NCBI RefSeq assembly: GCF_030151085.1 | Contig: NZ_JASLER010000094.1 | Span: forward strand, 1 to 64,000 | DNA from: Bacteroides sp. | Lineage (GTDB): Bacteria > Bacteroidota > Bacteroidia > Bacteroidales > Bacteroidaceae | Length of the DNA stretch: 64,000 nucleotides | Direction of reading: 5' to 3' | In this document: piece after piece, positions 25,576 through 35,767 of the stretch | Numbering within the stretch: the first letter of the stretch is position 1 | How the letters are laid out: every line of letters begins with the position of its first letter | The notes under the pieces: generated by a model | What the model was told of the DNA's origin: nothing | Seen by the model: the letters and a program-made list of their open reading frames with translations, nothing else | The model's database searches: none | Program-made: the position numbers and the translations under genes

Positions 25576-28500
25576 ATGAAACAGAGAAAACCGTTTTCTT
25601 TCCTTTTGGGATTGATATCGATTATGTTTCTTTATTCGCCGATAGTTGTAGCACAATCTTTGTCTGTTACAGGTAAGGTTATCGATAAAAACAGCCAGGA
25701 ACCTATTGTGGGTGTCAGCGTTTTAATTGAGGGAACAACCACCGGTATAATTACTGATATAGATGGTCAGTTTGTACTTAATAATGTTCCGGTCGCTGCA
25801 AATTTAGTTATATCCTATATTGGATATGCCACACAGACACTTTCCGTTAAAGGTAAAACAAATTTCAACGTAGCATTAGTCGAAGAATCCGAAATTTTGA
25901 ACGAAGTTGTCGTTGTAGGTTATGGCGTACAAAAGAAAGTAAACCTAACCGGTGCTGTTTACTCCGTAAAAGGAAATGCATTTGAACGTCGACCGATAGC
26001 TGATGCCACACAGAGTTTACAAGGTATAGTACCAGGGCTGATGGTCACTAACTCAAGCGCCGGACGTCCGGGTTCTACCGGAACATTGACTTTACGTGGA
26101 CAAGGTAACTTAAACAACAATGCCAATCCTTACATTTTAGTGGATGGTGTGGAAATGAGTCTTTCGGATGTGAATCCCAATGATATTGAAAGTATTTCTG
26201 TATTAAAGGATGCTGCCGCTTGCGCCATCTACGGTGCACGTGCTGCTTACGGTGTTATCTTGGTGACTACCAAGAAAGGTGAAGATGGCAAAATGCGCAT
26301 CAACTATCAGGGAAATGTGGGGTGGAGCGCACCTACCATATTGCCGGACATGGTCAACTCTTATGAATTTGCCAAGTTTTGGAATGCCGGATGTACCAAT
26401 ACAGGTACTCCCCGCTTGTATAGCGATGAGAAAATGGCATTATTGCAACAATACGTGAAAGATCCGAGTAGTGTAGACCCTTGGTTTGAACTTCCTAAAG
26501 ACGCAAATATGAACCCTGCTTTTGAAAATTCAGAGTTAGGAGTTGGCAATACAAATTATTTCGACCTTCATTATAAAGATTGGGCATTCAAGCAGAATCA
26601 TAACGTCAGTTTAAGTGGTGGTGGTAAAAAAGCACAATACTATGTTTCCGGAGGTTATTATTCGGAAGAAGGTGCTCTCCGTTATGCCAATATGGATTTC
26701 AGCCGTTATAATTTCGCTTCGAATATAACTTCTCAAATCACGGATTGGTTAAAGTTGAAGGCAAATACCAAATTCATGCATTCAGATAACAACACTCCCT
26801 TTGGGGACGGTGGGCTTAGCGAAGGTTTCTATCATTCATTAGCACGTTTCCGTCCAACGGTATCGCCTGTAGACCCGAACGGTAATTTTACAGAATTAAG
26901 TTTGATTCCTTATTTGCAGAGTGGCACATATACCAATAGCCAACGTGATCGCTTCAACTTGATTACCGGCTTAGAGATTCAACCTTTAAAGAACTGGTTT
27001 ATCTTCTTCGACTACACTTATGAAATGATAAACGACGAATATGAGGCATTGAATATGAGTCCCCTTATCTATGGAGCAGACGGAGTTAGTACTTCAAAGG
27101 GAGTACGTGCTGAGATAGGTGTGTATCCTGATGGTAAATTTACCCGCAGTTACGGACGTACCCGTTATCAGTCCATCAACTTATACACAAATTACCTTTT
27201 TACGTTGGCAGATACTCATAACTTCACATTAATGGGAGGTTATCAGGAAGAAGACAACTCATATAGTTATATGAAGAACTCAACCACCGGGCTCTATTCT
27301 ACTTCGAATCCTAACTTGGGAATGGGTGAGGGTGACAAAACTGTAGTGGATACCCGTAATGGCTGGGCTACCCGCGGCTTCTTCGGTCGTATCAATTATG
27401 ACTATGACGGACGTTATCTTGTGGAGGTTAACGGACGTTATGATGGCTCTTCCCGTTTCGCTAAAAACAACCGTTGGGGATTCTTCCCATCGGCATCGTT
27501 GGGGTGGAATATTGTTCGTGAGAAATTCATGATGCCGATAACTAATGTCGTTTCTAACTTGAAACTTCGCGCTTCTTACGGTTTGCTTGGTAATCAGGCA
27601 GGTGCCGAACTTTACACATTTGCTGCCACAATAGACTTGAACGATCAGGGTTTGGGAAAATATATATTCGCTGATGGTCGTCACACCTATTCTAAAGCAC
27701 CAAGAGTCGTGAATCCAAATACCACTTGGGAAAAAGTAGAAAGTAGAAACATTGGTCTGGACTTCGGATTCTTCAGTAATGCACTGACAGGTTCGTTCGA
27801 CGTATATCAACGTGATACAAAAGACATGCTAGGTCCTGCTGTAGACTTTCCCGACTTCTTTGGTGCGAAAGCCCCCGATACCAATAATGCCAGCATGCGT
27901 AATCGTGGTTGGGAATTGGTATTGAACTATTATGGAAGAATTGGAAAAGATATCGAATATACCATCGGCGGATCACTTTCGGATGCAACTGCCGTGGTTA
28001 CAGCCTATGAAGGTGGTAATACAAATCCCAAAGAAAACTGGTATAAAGGTAAGAAAGTCGGTGAAATTTGGGGATTCCGTGCCGATGGTTTAATACAGAC
28101 CCAAGAAGAAGCCGACGAATATAACCAAGCTTATGATCTGACTTTTATTAGTGGCAAAGCCTGGACTCCGGGTGACGTGAAATACCGCAACCTGGACGGT
28201 AATAATAAGATTGACAACGGGCTCAATACACTTGATGATATGGGTGACATGACTGTAATAGGTAATACCACCCCCCGATATCAATATACCGTCAATGGCT
28301 CAATCAGTTGGAAGGGTCTGACGATTAGCGCTATGTTCCAAGGTGTGGGCAAACGCGATTGGAATCCCAATGGAACTTACTTCTGGGGAAGTGATTCTTA
28401 TGCGCAAGTAACTGTTTTCAAAGAACATTTGGATTACTGGAGCGAAACAAACAAGGACGCTTACTATCCGAAACCCTATATTCATACACTTAATGGTGTA

Positions 28501-28797
28501 ATCCCTTTTTCAAACAAGACAAAAACCACCAGCGACAGGTATCTTCAAAATGCCGCTTATTGCCGTCTGAAGAATCTGACTATCAGCTATAATCTACCGG
28601 CTGCATGGATGAAAAAGATAGGCTTACACAAAACACAGGTATACTTTTCAGGTGAAAACCTGTTGACATTCACCCCACTAAAAGGTATGTTCGATCCTGA
28701 AGCCGTCTTCACCAAAAATAGTTCCACTTGGGATGAAGCAGGGAAAAACTATCCTGTTAACAAAGTGATATCTTTCGGTTTAGTTGTTGACTTATAA
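25576..28797 (+). CDS. SusC-type TonB-dependent receptor (second locus)
   Basis: A 1073-residue protein with a Sec signal (MKQRKPFSFLLGLISIMF, cut near VVAQ). It has a carboxypeptidase-regulatory-like domain at about 28-110 (VTGKVIDKNSQEPIVGVSVL). The SusC plug markers are EVVVVGYGVQKKVNLTGAV, YILVDGVEM and SVLKDAAACAIYGARAAYGV. The barrel ends VISFGLVVDL. It pairs with the SusD gene 12 bases downstream. No glycoside hydrolase, peptidase or regulator is adjacent in the same direction, so the substrate cannot be predicted. Confidence 0.92.
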   Translation: MKQRKPFSFLLGLISIMFLYSPIVVAQSLSVTGKVIDKNSQEPIVGVSVLIEGTTTGIITDIDGQFVLNNVPVAANLVISYIGYATQTLSVKGKTNFNVALVEESEILNEVVVVGYGVQKKVNLTGAVYSVKGNAFERRPIADATQSLQGIVPGLMVTNSSAGRPGSTGTLTLRGQGNLNNNANPYILVDGVEMSLSDVNPNDIESISVLKDAAACAIYGARAAYGVILVTTKKGEDGKMRINYQGNVGWSAPTILPDMVNSYEFAKFWNAGCTNTGTPRLYSDEKMALLQQYVKDPSSVDPWFELPKDANMNPAFENSELGVGNTNYFDLHYKDWAFKQNHNVSLSGGGKKAQYYVSGGYYSEEGALRYANMDFSRYNFASNITSQITDWLKLKANTKFMHSDNNTPFGDGGLSEGFYHSLARFRPTVSPVDPNGNFTELSLIPYLQSGTYTNSQRDRFNLITGLEIQPLKNWFIFFDYTYEMINDEYEALNMSPLIYGADGVSTSKGVRAEIGVYPDGKFTRSYGRTRYQSINLYTNYLFTLADTHNFTLMGGYQEEDNSYSYMKNSTTGLYSTSNPNLGMGEGDKTVVDTRNGWATRGFFGRINYDYDGRYLVEVNGRYDGSSRFAKNNRWGFFPSASLGWNIVREKFMMPITNVVSNLKLRASYGLLGNQAGAELYTFAATIDLNDQGLGKYIFADGRHTYSKAPRVVNPNTTWEKVESRNIGLDFGFFSNALTGSFDVYQRDTKDMLGPAVDFPDFFGAKAPDTNNASMRNRGWELVLNYYGRIGKDIEYTIGGSLSDATAVVTAYEGGNTNPKENWYKGKKVGEIWGFRADGLIQTQEEADEYNQAYDLTFISGKAWTPGDVKYRNLDGNNKIDNGLNTLDDMGDMTVIGNTTPRYQYTVNGSISWKGLTISAMFQGVGKRDWNPNGTYFWGSDSYAQVTVFKEHLDYWSETNKDAYYPKPYIHTLNGVIPFSNKTKTTSDRYLQNAAYCRLKNLTISYNLPAAWMKKIGLHKTQVYFSGENLLTFTPLKGMFDPEAVFTKNSSTWDEAGKNYPVNKVISFGLVVDL

Positions 28798-28809
28798 TTA
28801 GATAATCAA

Positions 28810-30630
28810 ATGAAGAAAATAAATATAGTATTAGGTATAGTAGTTTTATTCAACCTTACTGCCTGTTTTGACCTGAATAAAATGCCCGAAGGCGTACTTT
28901 CTGCTGAAAACCCGTTTCAAACAATCGGAGAAATAAGAATATATTTGGATCAGTTCTATGAAGATGGTTTGCGTCTTCAAGATTTTGATACCGGTGGTGG
29001 AAGATTCATCGCCGGAGCAGATACCCATAGCGATAATATGACATCCAGTTCAGTAAGCACCCTTTTAGCAGGTGAAACAAGCCTCAGCAGTGCTGTCAAG
29101 TTAGAAAACTATACGCAAATTCGCAACTTAAATTTCTTACTGAACAATTTAAATAATTGTACCGAAAAAGGTACTACTCTCTTTAACCACTATGTAGGTG
29201 AAACTTATTATTTTCGTGCATGGTATTACTATCAGATGTTTGTAAACTACGGACAACTGACGTGGGTAAATACTCCGCTGGACCCTAATATGGAGGCAAT
29301 GAAATTACCACGTGCCAATCGTACAGTTATTGCTGATAGTATTTTGGCCGATTTAGATAAAGCAGTAATGTACCTCACTACTGAAAATAGTTGTGCCGAA
29401 ATGCGTATACACAAGGATGTAGCATGTGCCTTGAAAAGTGAAGTAGCACTTTTTGAAGGAACTTGGGAAAGATATCACAAAGCTAAGAACGACAAATTCT
29501 TCGATCCAACCGTGACCGATGAAAAGATTCAAAACTATCTGACGCAAGCTGCCGTTGCCGCCAAAGAAGTGATGGATCGCGGTGTATGGAAAATCTATAA
29601 TACCGGTGAAAAGCAGAATGACTATCGCCAGCTCTTCCAAACAACTAATTTATCGAGTAATCCTGAAGTACTTTGGTTCAAACAGTATGATGGCGACCAG
29701 ATAGGTAACAACGTGGACCGTTACTTAAACCAAGGTGGCGGTGGTGTGGGTGTTGATGCTTCTTTAGTCGATGATTATCTAACCATTGACGGCAAGCCAT
29801 TCATCGGCGAACAACGTATCGAAGCAAAGAAGATTTTCGGTAACGAACTACAACCCACTTTGCGTGACCCACGTTTGGGACAAACTGTTTGTATGCCAGG
29901 GCAACAACTTCGTCCAGATGATAAGGCGCCTTACTATCAAGTTCCGCCGCTAATTGGTAGCTCTGCTTATAACCAGAATATGACTGGCTATTCTTTGTTG
30001 AAACATGTTCAAATTGATTATACCGGCAGTCTGGATGGCTTGGATAAAGGTGCTACACCTGCTATTCAGTTCCGTTATGCAGATATTCTGCTAAATTATG
30101 CCGAGGCTTTGGCTGAATTAGATGGTGCTACCAATGCACTAAAAATCATCGAAGCTTTACAACCTTTGCGCGACCGTGTAGGAATGCCGGCTGTAGATTT
30201 TGACCGCGAATATAATACAGAAGCCGATTATGCTTTCCGTACCCTGAATAAATATATTCAGGCGGTACGCCGGGAACGCCGCATTGAAAAAGCGTGTGAA
30301 GGACGACGGAAGGAAGATATCTTCCGTTGGGCTGCTGCTGACGAACTGATTGTAGGGAAATGGTCGAAAGGCGCCCTCTTTATCGGCAGCAATCTGGAAA
30401 ATCATCCTGCGTATGGTGGTAAATTAGTTTATGACAAGGCTTCCGGAAATAATCTTGCCTTAAGTGGTAAACCGGGTGATGCGCTTCGTTACATTGTCCC
30501 GCTAAGTACAGCCGAATATAAAGATGGATGGAAATTTAAGGTGGACCGTGATTATCTCTTGCCCATTCAACCCCGCATGTTAAGCGAGGAGATGACAGGT
30601 GGTCAATGGAAGCAAAATCCAGGATGGTAA
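28810..30630 (+). CDS. SusD/RagB-type lipoprotein (second locus)
   Basis: A 606-residue lipoprotein (MKKINIVLGIVVLFNLTAC, Cys19, then FDLNKMPEG). SusD hallmarks are present: YYFRAWYYYQMFVNYGQLTW in the N-terminal helices, AIQFRYADILLNYAEALAEL, RRERRIEKACEGRRKEDIFRW and the end YLLPIQPRML...NPGW. It is the partner of the SusC barrel just upstream. It ends 36 bases before the convergent histidine kinase gene with no clear terminator between them. Confidence 0.92.
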   Translation: MKKINIVLGIVVLFNLTACFDLNKMPEGVLSAENPFQTIGEIRIYLDQFYEDGLRLQDFDTGGGRFIAGADTHSDNMTSSSVSTLLAGETSLSSAVKLENYTQIRNLNFLLNNLNNCTEKGTTLFNHYVGETYYFRAWYYYQMFVNYGQLTWVNTPLDPNMEAMKLPRANRTVIADSILADLDKAVMYLTTENSCAEMRIHKDVACALKSEVALFEGTWERYHKAKNDKFFDPTVTDEKIQNYLTQAAVAAKEVMDRGVWKIYNTGEKQNDYRQLFQTTNLSSNPEVLWFKQYDGDQIGNNVDRYLNQGGGGVGVDASLVDDYLTIDGKPFIGEQRIEAKKIFGNELQPTLRDPRLGQTVCMPGQQLRPDDKAPYYQVPPLIGSSAYNQNMTGYSLLKHVQIDYTGSLDGLDKGATPAIQFRYADILLNYAEALAELDGATNALKIIEALQPLRDRVGMPAVDFDREYNTEADYAFRTLNKYIQAVRRERRIEKACEGRRKEDIFRWAAADELIVGKWSKGALFIGSNLENHPAYGGKLVYDKASGNNLALSGKPGDALRYIVPLSTAEYKDGWKFKVDRDYLLPIQPRMLSEEMTGGQWKQNPGW

Positions 30631-30666
30631 ACTTTGATCCAAGCTCGAAGGAGTTTCCGGCTCACA

Positions 30667-32967
30667 CTACTGTGCTGATTCAACAAGAGGGATTGTAAAC
30701 CAGAACGTACTTCCTTCACCTAACTCGGATTCCACACCAATCTTTCCGTGCAGGTGTTCGATGATCGTTTGACTGATCGACAAACCTAACCCAGTCCCTT
30801 GGGTGAAGGAATCGCATTTGGCAAAACGTTCGAATACGCGGGACATATTCTCGGCAGAGATGCCTTTTCCGGTATCTTTAACATAGAAATAGAGCCCCTC
30901 ATTCACAGGTTTATATCCTACATGAATGGAACCTTGCATTGTAAATTTACAGGCGTTTGTCAAGAAATTCGTTATTACTTGGGTCAGCCGGTTCTTTTCG
31001 GAATAAATCACAAAAGGTTGTTCCGGAACTTCACAATACAAAGCCACCCCTTGCTTAAGCCGAAGCTTGAACATTTGTTCTATATTATGGAAAAGGGTGG
31101 ACACATTAAATTCTGTATAATTAAACTCCATTTGATTGGCTTCTATTGTGGATAGGTCCAAGATATCATTCACTAATTGTAGCAACAGTTCATTGTTTGT
31201 CTCAATAAGCTGACAAAACTCCTCTGTTTCCTCGTTAGGGGACATCTGAGCAATCAAACTGGAAAAGCCAACAATTGCATTTAATGGAGTACGGATCTCA
31301 TGGCTCATATTGGCAATGAAAGCCGATTTCAACCGATTAGCCTCTTCCGCCTTTTCCTTGTCCCTCAACTCCAGTTCCATTTTTTTGCGTTGATTGATAA
31401 GCACTGTTCCACCGGTCAGAAGAACAGGGGTTCCATGGGGATCTCTGGCACCGATTGTAGCAAACACCTCAATCCAGACATAACTACCGTCTCCCTTATT
31501 CGACAAGAAACGTACTTCCTCATCTATGGCTTCTATTTCGCCGTGGATTAGCTTCTGGATATCATCTTTAAACTTATCGACTTCATCCGGATGTACACCT
31601 GCATATGCTTCTTCGGCTGTGACGTTAAATGAATCGTTTAGTTCTTTATTCCAGACTAACCTTTCCGTCATATATAGATTATTACATTCGAGTACCTGGG
31701 TTTGAAGATCCCATGTCCAAGTCAACATGCGACTGGCTTTTAATACAAGCTGATATCTATTACTCAATTCCTGTGCTTTAAGAGCCGTTTTCAACTTTTG
31801 CCTCTGAACAATATAGCGTACACGGAGAACCAGTATCATAGTTAGTAAAGCAAGAATTATAGCAGTACTGATAATATGTACTTTGTATTTCTCGAAAAAT
31901 GAAGGAGGAGCTTGGAAATAGGTTGCATTTCCAGGATATAAGTTAGGGTTGATGTTATGTTGCAATAAATGTTGATAGTTTAAATATAATTTTGCCGTAT
32001 TGATCTGAGGTGGGGAAATATCTTTTGGAGCCTTCCCATTCAAAACCTCTTGAAGGGTACGTTCTACAGTTTCTTGATAAGATTCTGAGGATATATAATA
32101 ACCTCCGGCAAAATTACCGGACTCCATAGGAAAGTCCTGAATGATGTAAACAGGAGGAACAGAAAAACTGTTGGTCATTTTTTGTACATTATCACTCAGG
32201 TAATTGTTATCGTCATCTTCCTTCATCCTATACCAAGAGTTATAGATAAGACCTGTACTAGTATCTAAAGAAGATAAGACATCCAATAGTTGTTCTGTAG
32301 TAAGCGTTCCGGTAGATAGAGATTCAAATTGCATTTCAGGAAAATATTTTTCGACTGCTTCCCGTACCGCATCCCGGTTTCTAACGCCAGCATAACGTTG
32401 ATCATGAATAAAAGCGATCTTATTTAATGCAGGTTGAAGTTCTTGCATCGCTTCGATTGTTTTCTTTATAAGAAGAGGATATTCGATATATGTGATGTTA
32501 TATCCTTTGGTCATTTGACCGGTGGAAATTAACGTGTCCTTGTCTGTTCTGTAGCGTGGTATCAAAGACTTCTCATTCTTATACATAACATCTCTGGCGT
32601 AGCAAATGATAGTCGGGGCTCCTTTCCATTCTTTATCGAACAGGGGTTTAGTAACCAGCCAAGCCGGATCTCCCAAACATACAACAACATCAGGGGGTAT
32701 AGGATAGGTAGTGCGCAGCTTTTCTCTTTTCTCTTCGAAATCATCGACCGAAATAGCACCCGGTGTTTGCAAAGCGATACCGTCAACCGTATATCCCTTC
32801 TTCCCAAAGTTGTCTTTTATATATTGAAAGGTCTGTTTTGTACCACTGTCTTCGAAATTTATGGCACTCAGAACAACAATGTGTTTATCTGGATTCCTTT
32901 GTTGCGCATTGGCTAACCCGGGATAAATGCAGAATAATAGTAACAGAACTAAAAGGTGCTTTTTCAT
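30667..32967 (-). CDS. Membrane histidine kinase with periplasmic-binding-protein-like sensor
   Basis: A 766-residue protein. A Sec signal ([21 protein letters not shown]) leads to a large periplasmic domain at about residues 28-325, resembling ABC-type substrate-binding domains ([46 protein letters not shown]). A membrane helix at 363-384, a PAS-like domain at about 405-525, and HisKA with His556 in [16 protein letters not shown] follow. The HATPase has an N box (LTNACKF), a G1 box (DTGKGI) and a G2 box (GTGLGLS). There is no receiver domain, and no response regulator gene is adjacent. It is convergent with the second SusCD pair and may sense a ligand related to it. Confidence 0.85.
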   Translation of the reverse strand: MKKHLLVLLLLFCIYPGLANAQQRNPDKHIVVLSAINFEDSGTKQTFQYIKDNFGKKGYTVDGIALQTPGAISVDDFEEKREKLRTTYPIPPDVVVCLGDPAWLVTKPLFDKEWKGAPTIICYARDVMYKNEKSLIPRYRTDKDTLISTGQMTKGYNITYIEYPLLIKKTIEAMQELQPALNKIAFIHDQRYAGVRNRDAVREAVEKYFPEMQFESLSTGTLTTEQLLDVLSSLDTSTGLIYNSWYRMKEDDDNNYLSDNVQKMTNSFSVPPVYIIQDFPMESGNFAGGYYISSESYQETVERTLQEVLNGKAPKDISPPQINTAKLYLNYQHLLQHNINPNLYPGNATYFQAPPSFFEKYKVHIISTAIILALLTMILVLRVRYIVQRQKLKTALKAQELSNRYQLVLKASRMLTWTWDLQTQVLECNNLYMTERLVWNKELNDSFNVTAEEAYAGVHPDEVDKFKDDIQKLIHGEIEAIDEEVRFLSNKGDGSYVWIEVFATIGARDPHGTPVLLTGGTVLINQRKKMELELRDKEKAEEANRLKSAFIANMSHEIRTPLNAIVGFSSLIAQMSPNEETEEFCQLIETNNELLLQLVNDILDLSTIEANQMEFNYTEFNVSTLFHNIEQMFKLRLKQGVALYCEVPEQPFVIYSEKNRLTQVITNFLTNACKFTMQGSIHVGYKPVNEGLYFYVKDTGKGISAENMSRVFERFAKCDSFTQGTGLGLSISQTIIEHLHGKIGVESELGEGSTFWFTIPLVESAQ

Positions 32968-33164
32968 CTTTGCAGGCTATAGAATCGTCATTGTCCATTT
33001 TTTATTTTATCACTGCGCAAATATATGAATTAGAGTTTAATAATCTTACATTAGTGCCATAATAAAATTGGGAGTTTTTCAAATAATACTTCTTCTGCCA
33101 CAAAAGACAAATGTACCTAAAAGCAAAAAGGATTAGAAATTTACTTTCTAATCCTTTTTTACTA
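32968..33164. other. Intergenic region before the integrated element
   Basis: No gene. A -7 box TATATTTG on the minus strand (33018-33025) probably drives the histidine kinase gene. At 33128-33157 lies the chromosomal copy of the tRNA-Cys terminator hairpin, identical over 30 bases to 44979-45008. It was separated from its tRNA when the mobile element integrated. Confidence 0.65.
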
Positions 33165-33184
33165 TTGGAGGTTCCTGGCGGATT
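33165..33184. repeat. Left attachment site (direct repeat of tRNA-Cys 3' end)
   Basis: The 20 bases TTGGAGGTTCCTGGCGGATT are identical to 45016-45035, the 3' end of the intact tRNA-Cys gene. With the neighbouring terminator hairpin the two stretches (33128-33184 and 44979-45035) agree at all but about three of 57 positions. Right after the left copy the sequence departs from the tRNA (TTTAAACC in place of CGAACC), so this is a tRNA remnant. Confidence 0.9.
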
Positions 33185-33334
33185 TTAAACCACCAAGACA
33201 ATTCCTTTATTTCCAAACGATTAGAATCTCTTTAGCTTCGTTACTGTAAAACAATTGTAAAACAAATATTTTGTTTAAATTACTCTGTATACAATAAAAG
33301 GTGCTTAAATTAGAAGCATATAATCAGTATTCTC

Positions 33335-33802
33335 TTAATTTTCCTTCTTTCTTATAACTTTTATTTTTAGCTCCTTGATAAAATTTTGCATTGTAATAAT
33401 TGGAAGTGAGAAATCTGAAAGAGTTGTTCCCTTAGTCTGCTCATATAGGACTCCTCTAATAGTCCCAATAGTAGTATCTAACATTTTTAAAACTACTTGC
33501 ATCTGCATTATTTGTATACTTTCCTTTGTTAGACTAAAGATAGATTCAAAATCCTTAGCTGCAAAAGATATAACAACCGCAATAGGAGAGCTAATTGCAG
33601 TATCCTCAGAGCTATTATAGAATACAGCTTTTATCTTTATAGCAAAACTTCTTTCATCTAAATTGATAAATAATGTGGGAGATAACTGTAACGTTACATC
33701 TTCATTCTCTTCAACCTCTTTAAAAAAAGAAATTTTAGCTTCAGAACTATTTATATTTAAAATCAATAATTCTCCTTCTTTTTTAGCATCAAGTACTTCC
33801 AT
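33335..33802 (-). CDS. Unknown cargo protein, possibly SecB-like fold
   Basis: A 155-residue cytoplasmic protein, last of a three-gene leftward block. The pattern of beta strands followed by helices (LSPTLFINLDERSFAIKIKAVFY, AVVISFAAKDFESIF) and the late segment TIGTIRGVLYEQTKGTTLSDF then LPIITMQNFIKEL recall SecB-like chaperone folds found with some toxin-antitoxin and defence genes. This is a weak resemblance judged by eye. It starts one base after the upstream gene ends. Codon use is AT-rich compared with the flanking chromosome. Confidence 0.55.
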   Translation of the reverse strand: MEVLDAKKEGELLILNINSSEAKISFFKEVEENEDVTLQLSPTLFINLDERSFAIKIKAVFYNSSEDTAISSPIAVVISFAAKDFESIFSLTKESIQIMQMQVVLKMLDTTIGTIRGVLYEQTKGTTLSDFSLPIITMQNFIKELKIKVIRKKEN

Positions 33803-34249
33803 CTATATAATTGGTATATTACTATTTCTGATTACATATTGATCTGAAGCCAAGAAATTCCTTATCCTATGCTTATCTTTACAAAAATCTTCTTCAAAGA
33901 AATCATCATCTGATAAAAGGTTTTGTGGAATCTCAATAGATTCATACCATTCTATTTTTGTATTACTATATTCCTTTTTAAGATAACATACTTCTTCTTC
34001 ACAAATCTTCATCCATTCTCTAAGACTTAAATAAGAATTTAGATAAGATATTACATCATCTTTACTAACATAAAAAAAGAGCCATGAAGAATAATTATCT
34101 CTTTTGTAAGCAGCCAAAGACAAAAGTAACATTTTTTCATTTATGTCATAATACAAAGAAAGAAATGGAGTACCATAGCACTGCAAATCTCCAACTTTTC
34201 GGAATCCCAAAAAGCTTTTGCTATCTACAATTTTCCATTCATACTTCAT
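33803..34249 (-). CDS. Unknown cargo protein (148 aa)
   Basis: A 148-residue acidic cytoplasmic protein with no signal or membrane segment. The N-terminal half is beta-rich (LGFRKVGDLQCYGTPFLSLYY, MLLLSLAAYKR, SWLFFYVSKDDVISYL). The rest is helical and acidic (REWMKICEEEVCYLKKEY, DDDFFEEDFCKDKHRIR). I do not recognise the family. It overlaps the upstream gene by 11 bases and abuts the downstream one, so the three are made together and their products may form a complex. Confidence 0.6.
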   Translation of the reverse strand: MKYEWKIVDSKSFLGFRKVGDLQCYGTPFLSLYYDINEKMLLLSLAAYKRDNYSSWLFFYVSKDDVISYLNSYLSLREWMKICEEEVCYLKKEYSNTKIEWYESIEIPQNLLSDDDFFEEDFCKDKHRIRNFLASDQYVIRNSNIPII

Positions 34250-34799
34250 CTTCTAATATTTTTTTTGTTCCAAAGTCTTGATCTAGACACTTATCAAAAT
34301 CAAATTTTCTTTTTAGGATAACATTGACATGCCCCCTTTTGTTCTCTTTTCCAACAAGCGCATCCTCTGCTGTTAAATTAAATCTTGAGACATAAAGACC
34401 ACACCGATCTATAAATTCAGCTTTATGTCCAGATGACGAATCATTCAATTCTTGCTTATCTTTTTTATCAAGCCTATTCAGAACACCGTTATATGCAATT
34501 CTAGATGCTTCCTCACTAGTATACATTGAAACCGTATTCCGTTCAACTCGTTCTTCTACAGTTGGTTCTAACCCCAAGGCATCATCCTCTTCTTTTTTCA
34601 AATAATACTGTGGGACAAGATCACTTGGCTTTGTCGGTGCTTTAGTCCATCTATATAAAGCCTGAGTAGGTTCAGAGAAATTTGAATTTATATATTCCTC
34701 ACATCCATTTAAATCATCCTGATATAAATATACATCTTTTTCCTCAAGAATGATTTTTTTCTTTGGCTTCTTATGTTTTTTTTTCTTTGGCTGAGTCAC
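34239..34799 (-). CDS. Unknown cargo protein with Lys-rich N-terminus (186 aa)
   Basis: First gene of the three-gene block. The 186-residue protein opens with a strongly basic stretch (MTQPKKKKHKKPKKK) that may bind nucleic acid. A hydrophilic, mostly helical body follows (TSEEASRIAYNGVLNRLDKK, DRCGLYVSRFNLTAEDAL). There is no membrane segment and no recognisable catalytic motif. It ends with a conserved-looking KRGHVNVILKRKFDFDK segment. The 205 bases upstream are AT-rich and hold the likely promoter. Family unknown. Confidence 0.6.
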   Translation of the reverse strand: MTQPKKKKHKKPKKKIILEEKDVYLYQDDLNGCEEYINSNFSEPTQALYRWTKAPTKPSDLVPQYYLKKEEDDALGLEPTVEERVERNTVSMYTSEEASRIAYNGVLNRLDKKDKQELNDSSSGHKAEFIDRCGLYVSRFNLTAEDALVGKENKRGHVNVILKRKFDFDKCLDQDFGTKKILEDEV

Positions 34800-35003
34800 A
34801 ATTAATACATTTTAGAATGCAAATATACAAACTACAATGAAATCATGCTAGTACTAATATCATTTATTTGCTAAGTGGGCTTGTCTTTTCTTGAAAACGA
34901 TCATCCAAGAAGTGCTTACTTTAAGTAAGCAATAGATAATTCACTATGTCACCATTACAGATTCTATATTTTTTATCAAAGTCCTCGTGAAAGCTTATGC
35001 TTC

Positions 35004-35765
35004 TTAAGCCATTATAGACAAATACTTCTGCAAGGCAACCATCTCTGCTTCAACAACCAACTTTTGAAAGTCTTCCGCCAAATCATCCGTGTGTGACTTT
35101 TCCAATGCCTTGTAATAGTTAATTTTAGCATCATTACTACCTTTCAGGGTAATAATAACGTAACCATTGCGAAGAAGGTATAAGTTCATCAACAGTCGGG
35201 AAGTACGACCATTGCCGTCAATGAATGGATGAATACGCACTAGTTCATCATGCAAGTAAGCAGCTACGAGTACAGGATGCACCTTTTCTTCTTCCATTTG
35301 TCGAAAACGGAGCATGAAATCTTCCATCTGCTTCTCTATCAGATAAGGTTGTGGGGGCATATGCGTACTACCTGAAATCATAACGGGAACCGTACGATAC
35401 CTTCCGGCATTCTCACGATCTATTCCATGAAGAATAAGGGCGTGTATCTCTTTGATGGTACGCTCGCTTATCTCTATGTCCTGTTTGGCAATATCCTTAA
35501 TATAATTGATGGCTTCGGTATGATTGATAGCTTCCAAGTGCTCACGCATTGACTTTCCTGAAATCGTAACACCTTCGTTTACAACAAGGGCAGTTTCCTG
35601 CAAGGTAAGCGTATTCCCTTCTATACGGTTACTTTCATAGGTATATTCAATGTCCAAAGCATCTTGAATCTTTTTCAAGGCTTCTTCGGGAAGTGGGCGC
35701 AAAGAGGATAGTTGCTCTTTGAGAACATCTATTTCATTCAGTAATTCCTTCATATCTTCATTCAT
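35004..35765 (-). CDS. Fic family protein, class II, intact active site
   Basis: A 253-residue protein with the full Fic motif HPFIDGNGRTSR at residues 179-190; His179 is the catalytic base. It carries an N-terminal inhibitory helix motif SNRIEG (residues 45-50, pattern S/T-x3-E-G/N), which places it in class II, autoinhibited Fic proteins. The flap region VMISGSTHMPPQ is also normal. It should transfer AMP or another nucleotide moiety from a nucleotide to a Ser, Thr or Tyr of a target protein. It lies 2 bases after a second fic gene and the two form an operon downstream of an XRE-type regulator. Confidence 0.85.
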   Translation of the reverse strand: MNEDMKELLNEIDVLKEQLSSLRPLPEEALKKIQDALDIEYTYESNRIEGNTLTLQETALVVNEGVTISGKSMREHLEAINHTEAINYIKDIAKQDIEISERTIKEIHALILHGIDRENAGRYRTVPVMISGSTHMPPQPYLIEKQMEDFMLRFRQMEEEKVHPVLVAAYLHDELVRIHPFIDGNGRTSRLLMNLYLLRNGYVIITLKGSNDAKINYYKALEKSHTDDLAEDFQKLVVEAEMVALQKYLSIMA

Positions 35766-35767
35766 GG

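Noticed and set aside
33165..33200. A second tRNA-Cys gene at the left end of the element
   Set aside because: Only the 3' end of the tRNA is present and the sequence departs after 20 bases; it is an attachment-site remnant.
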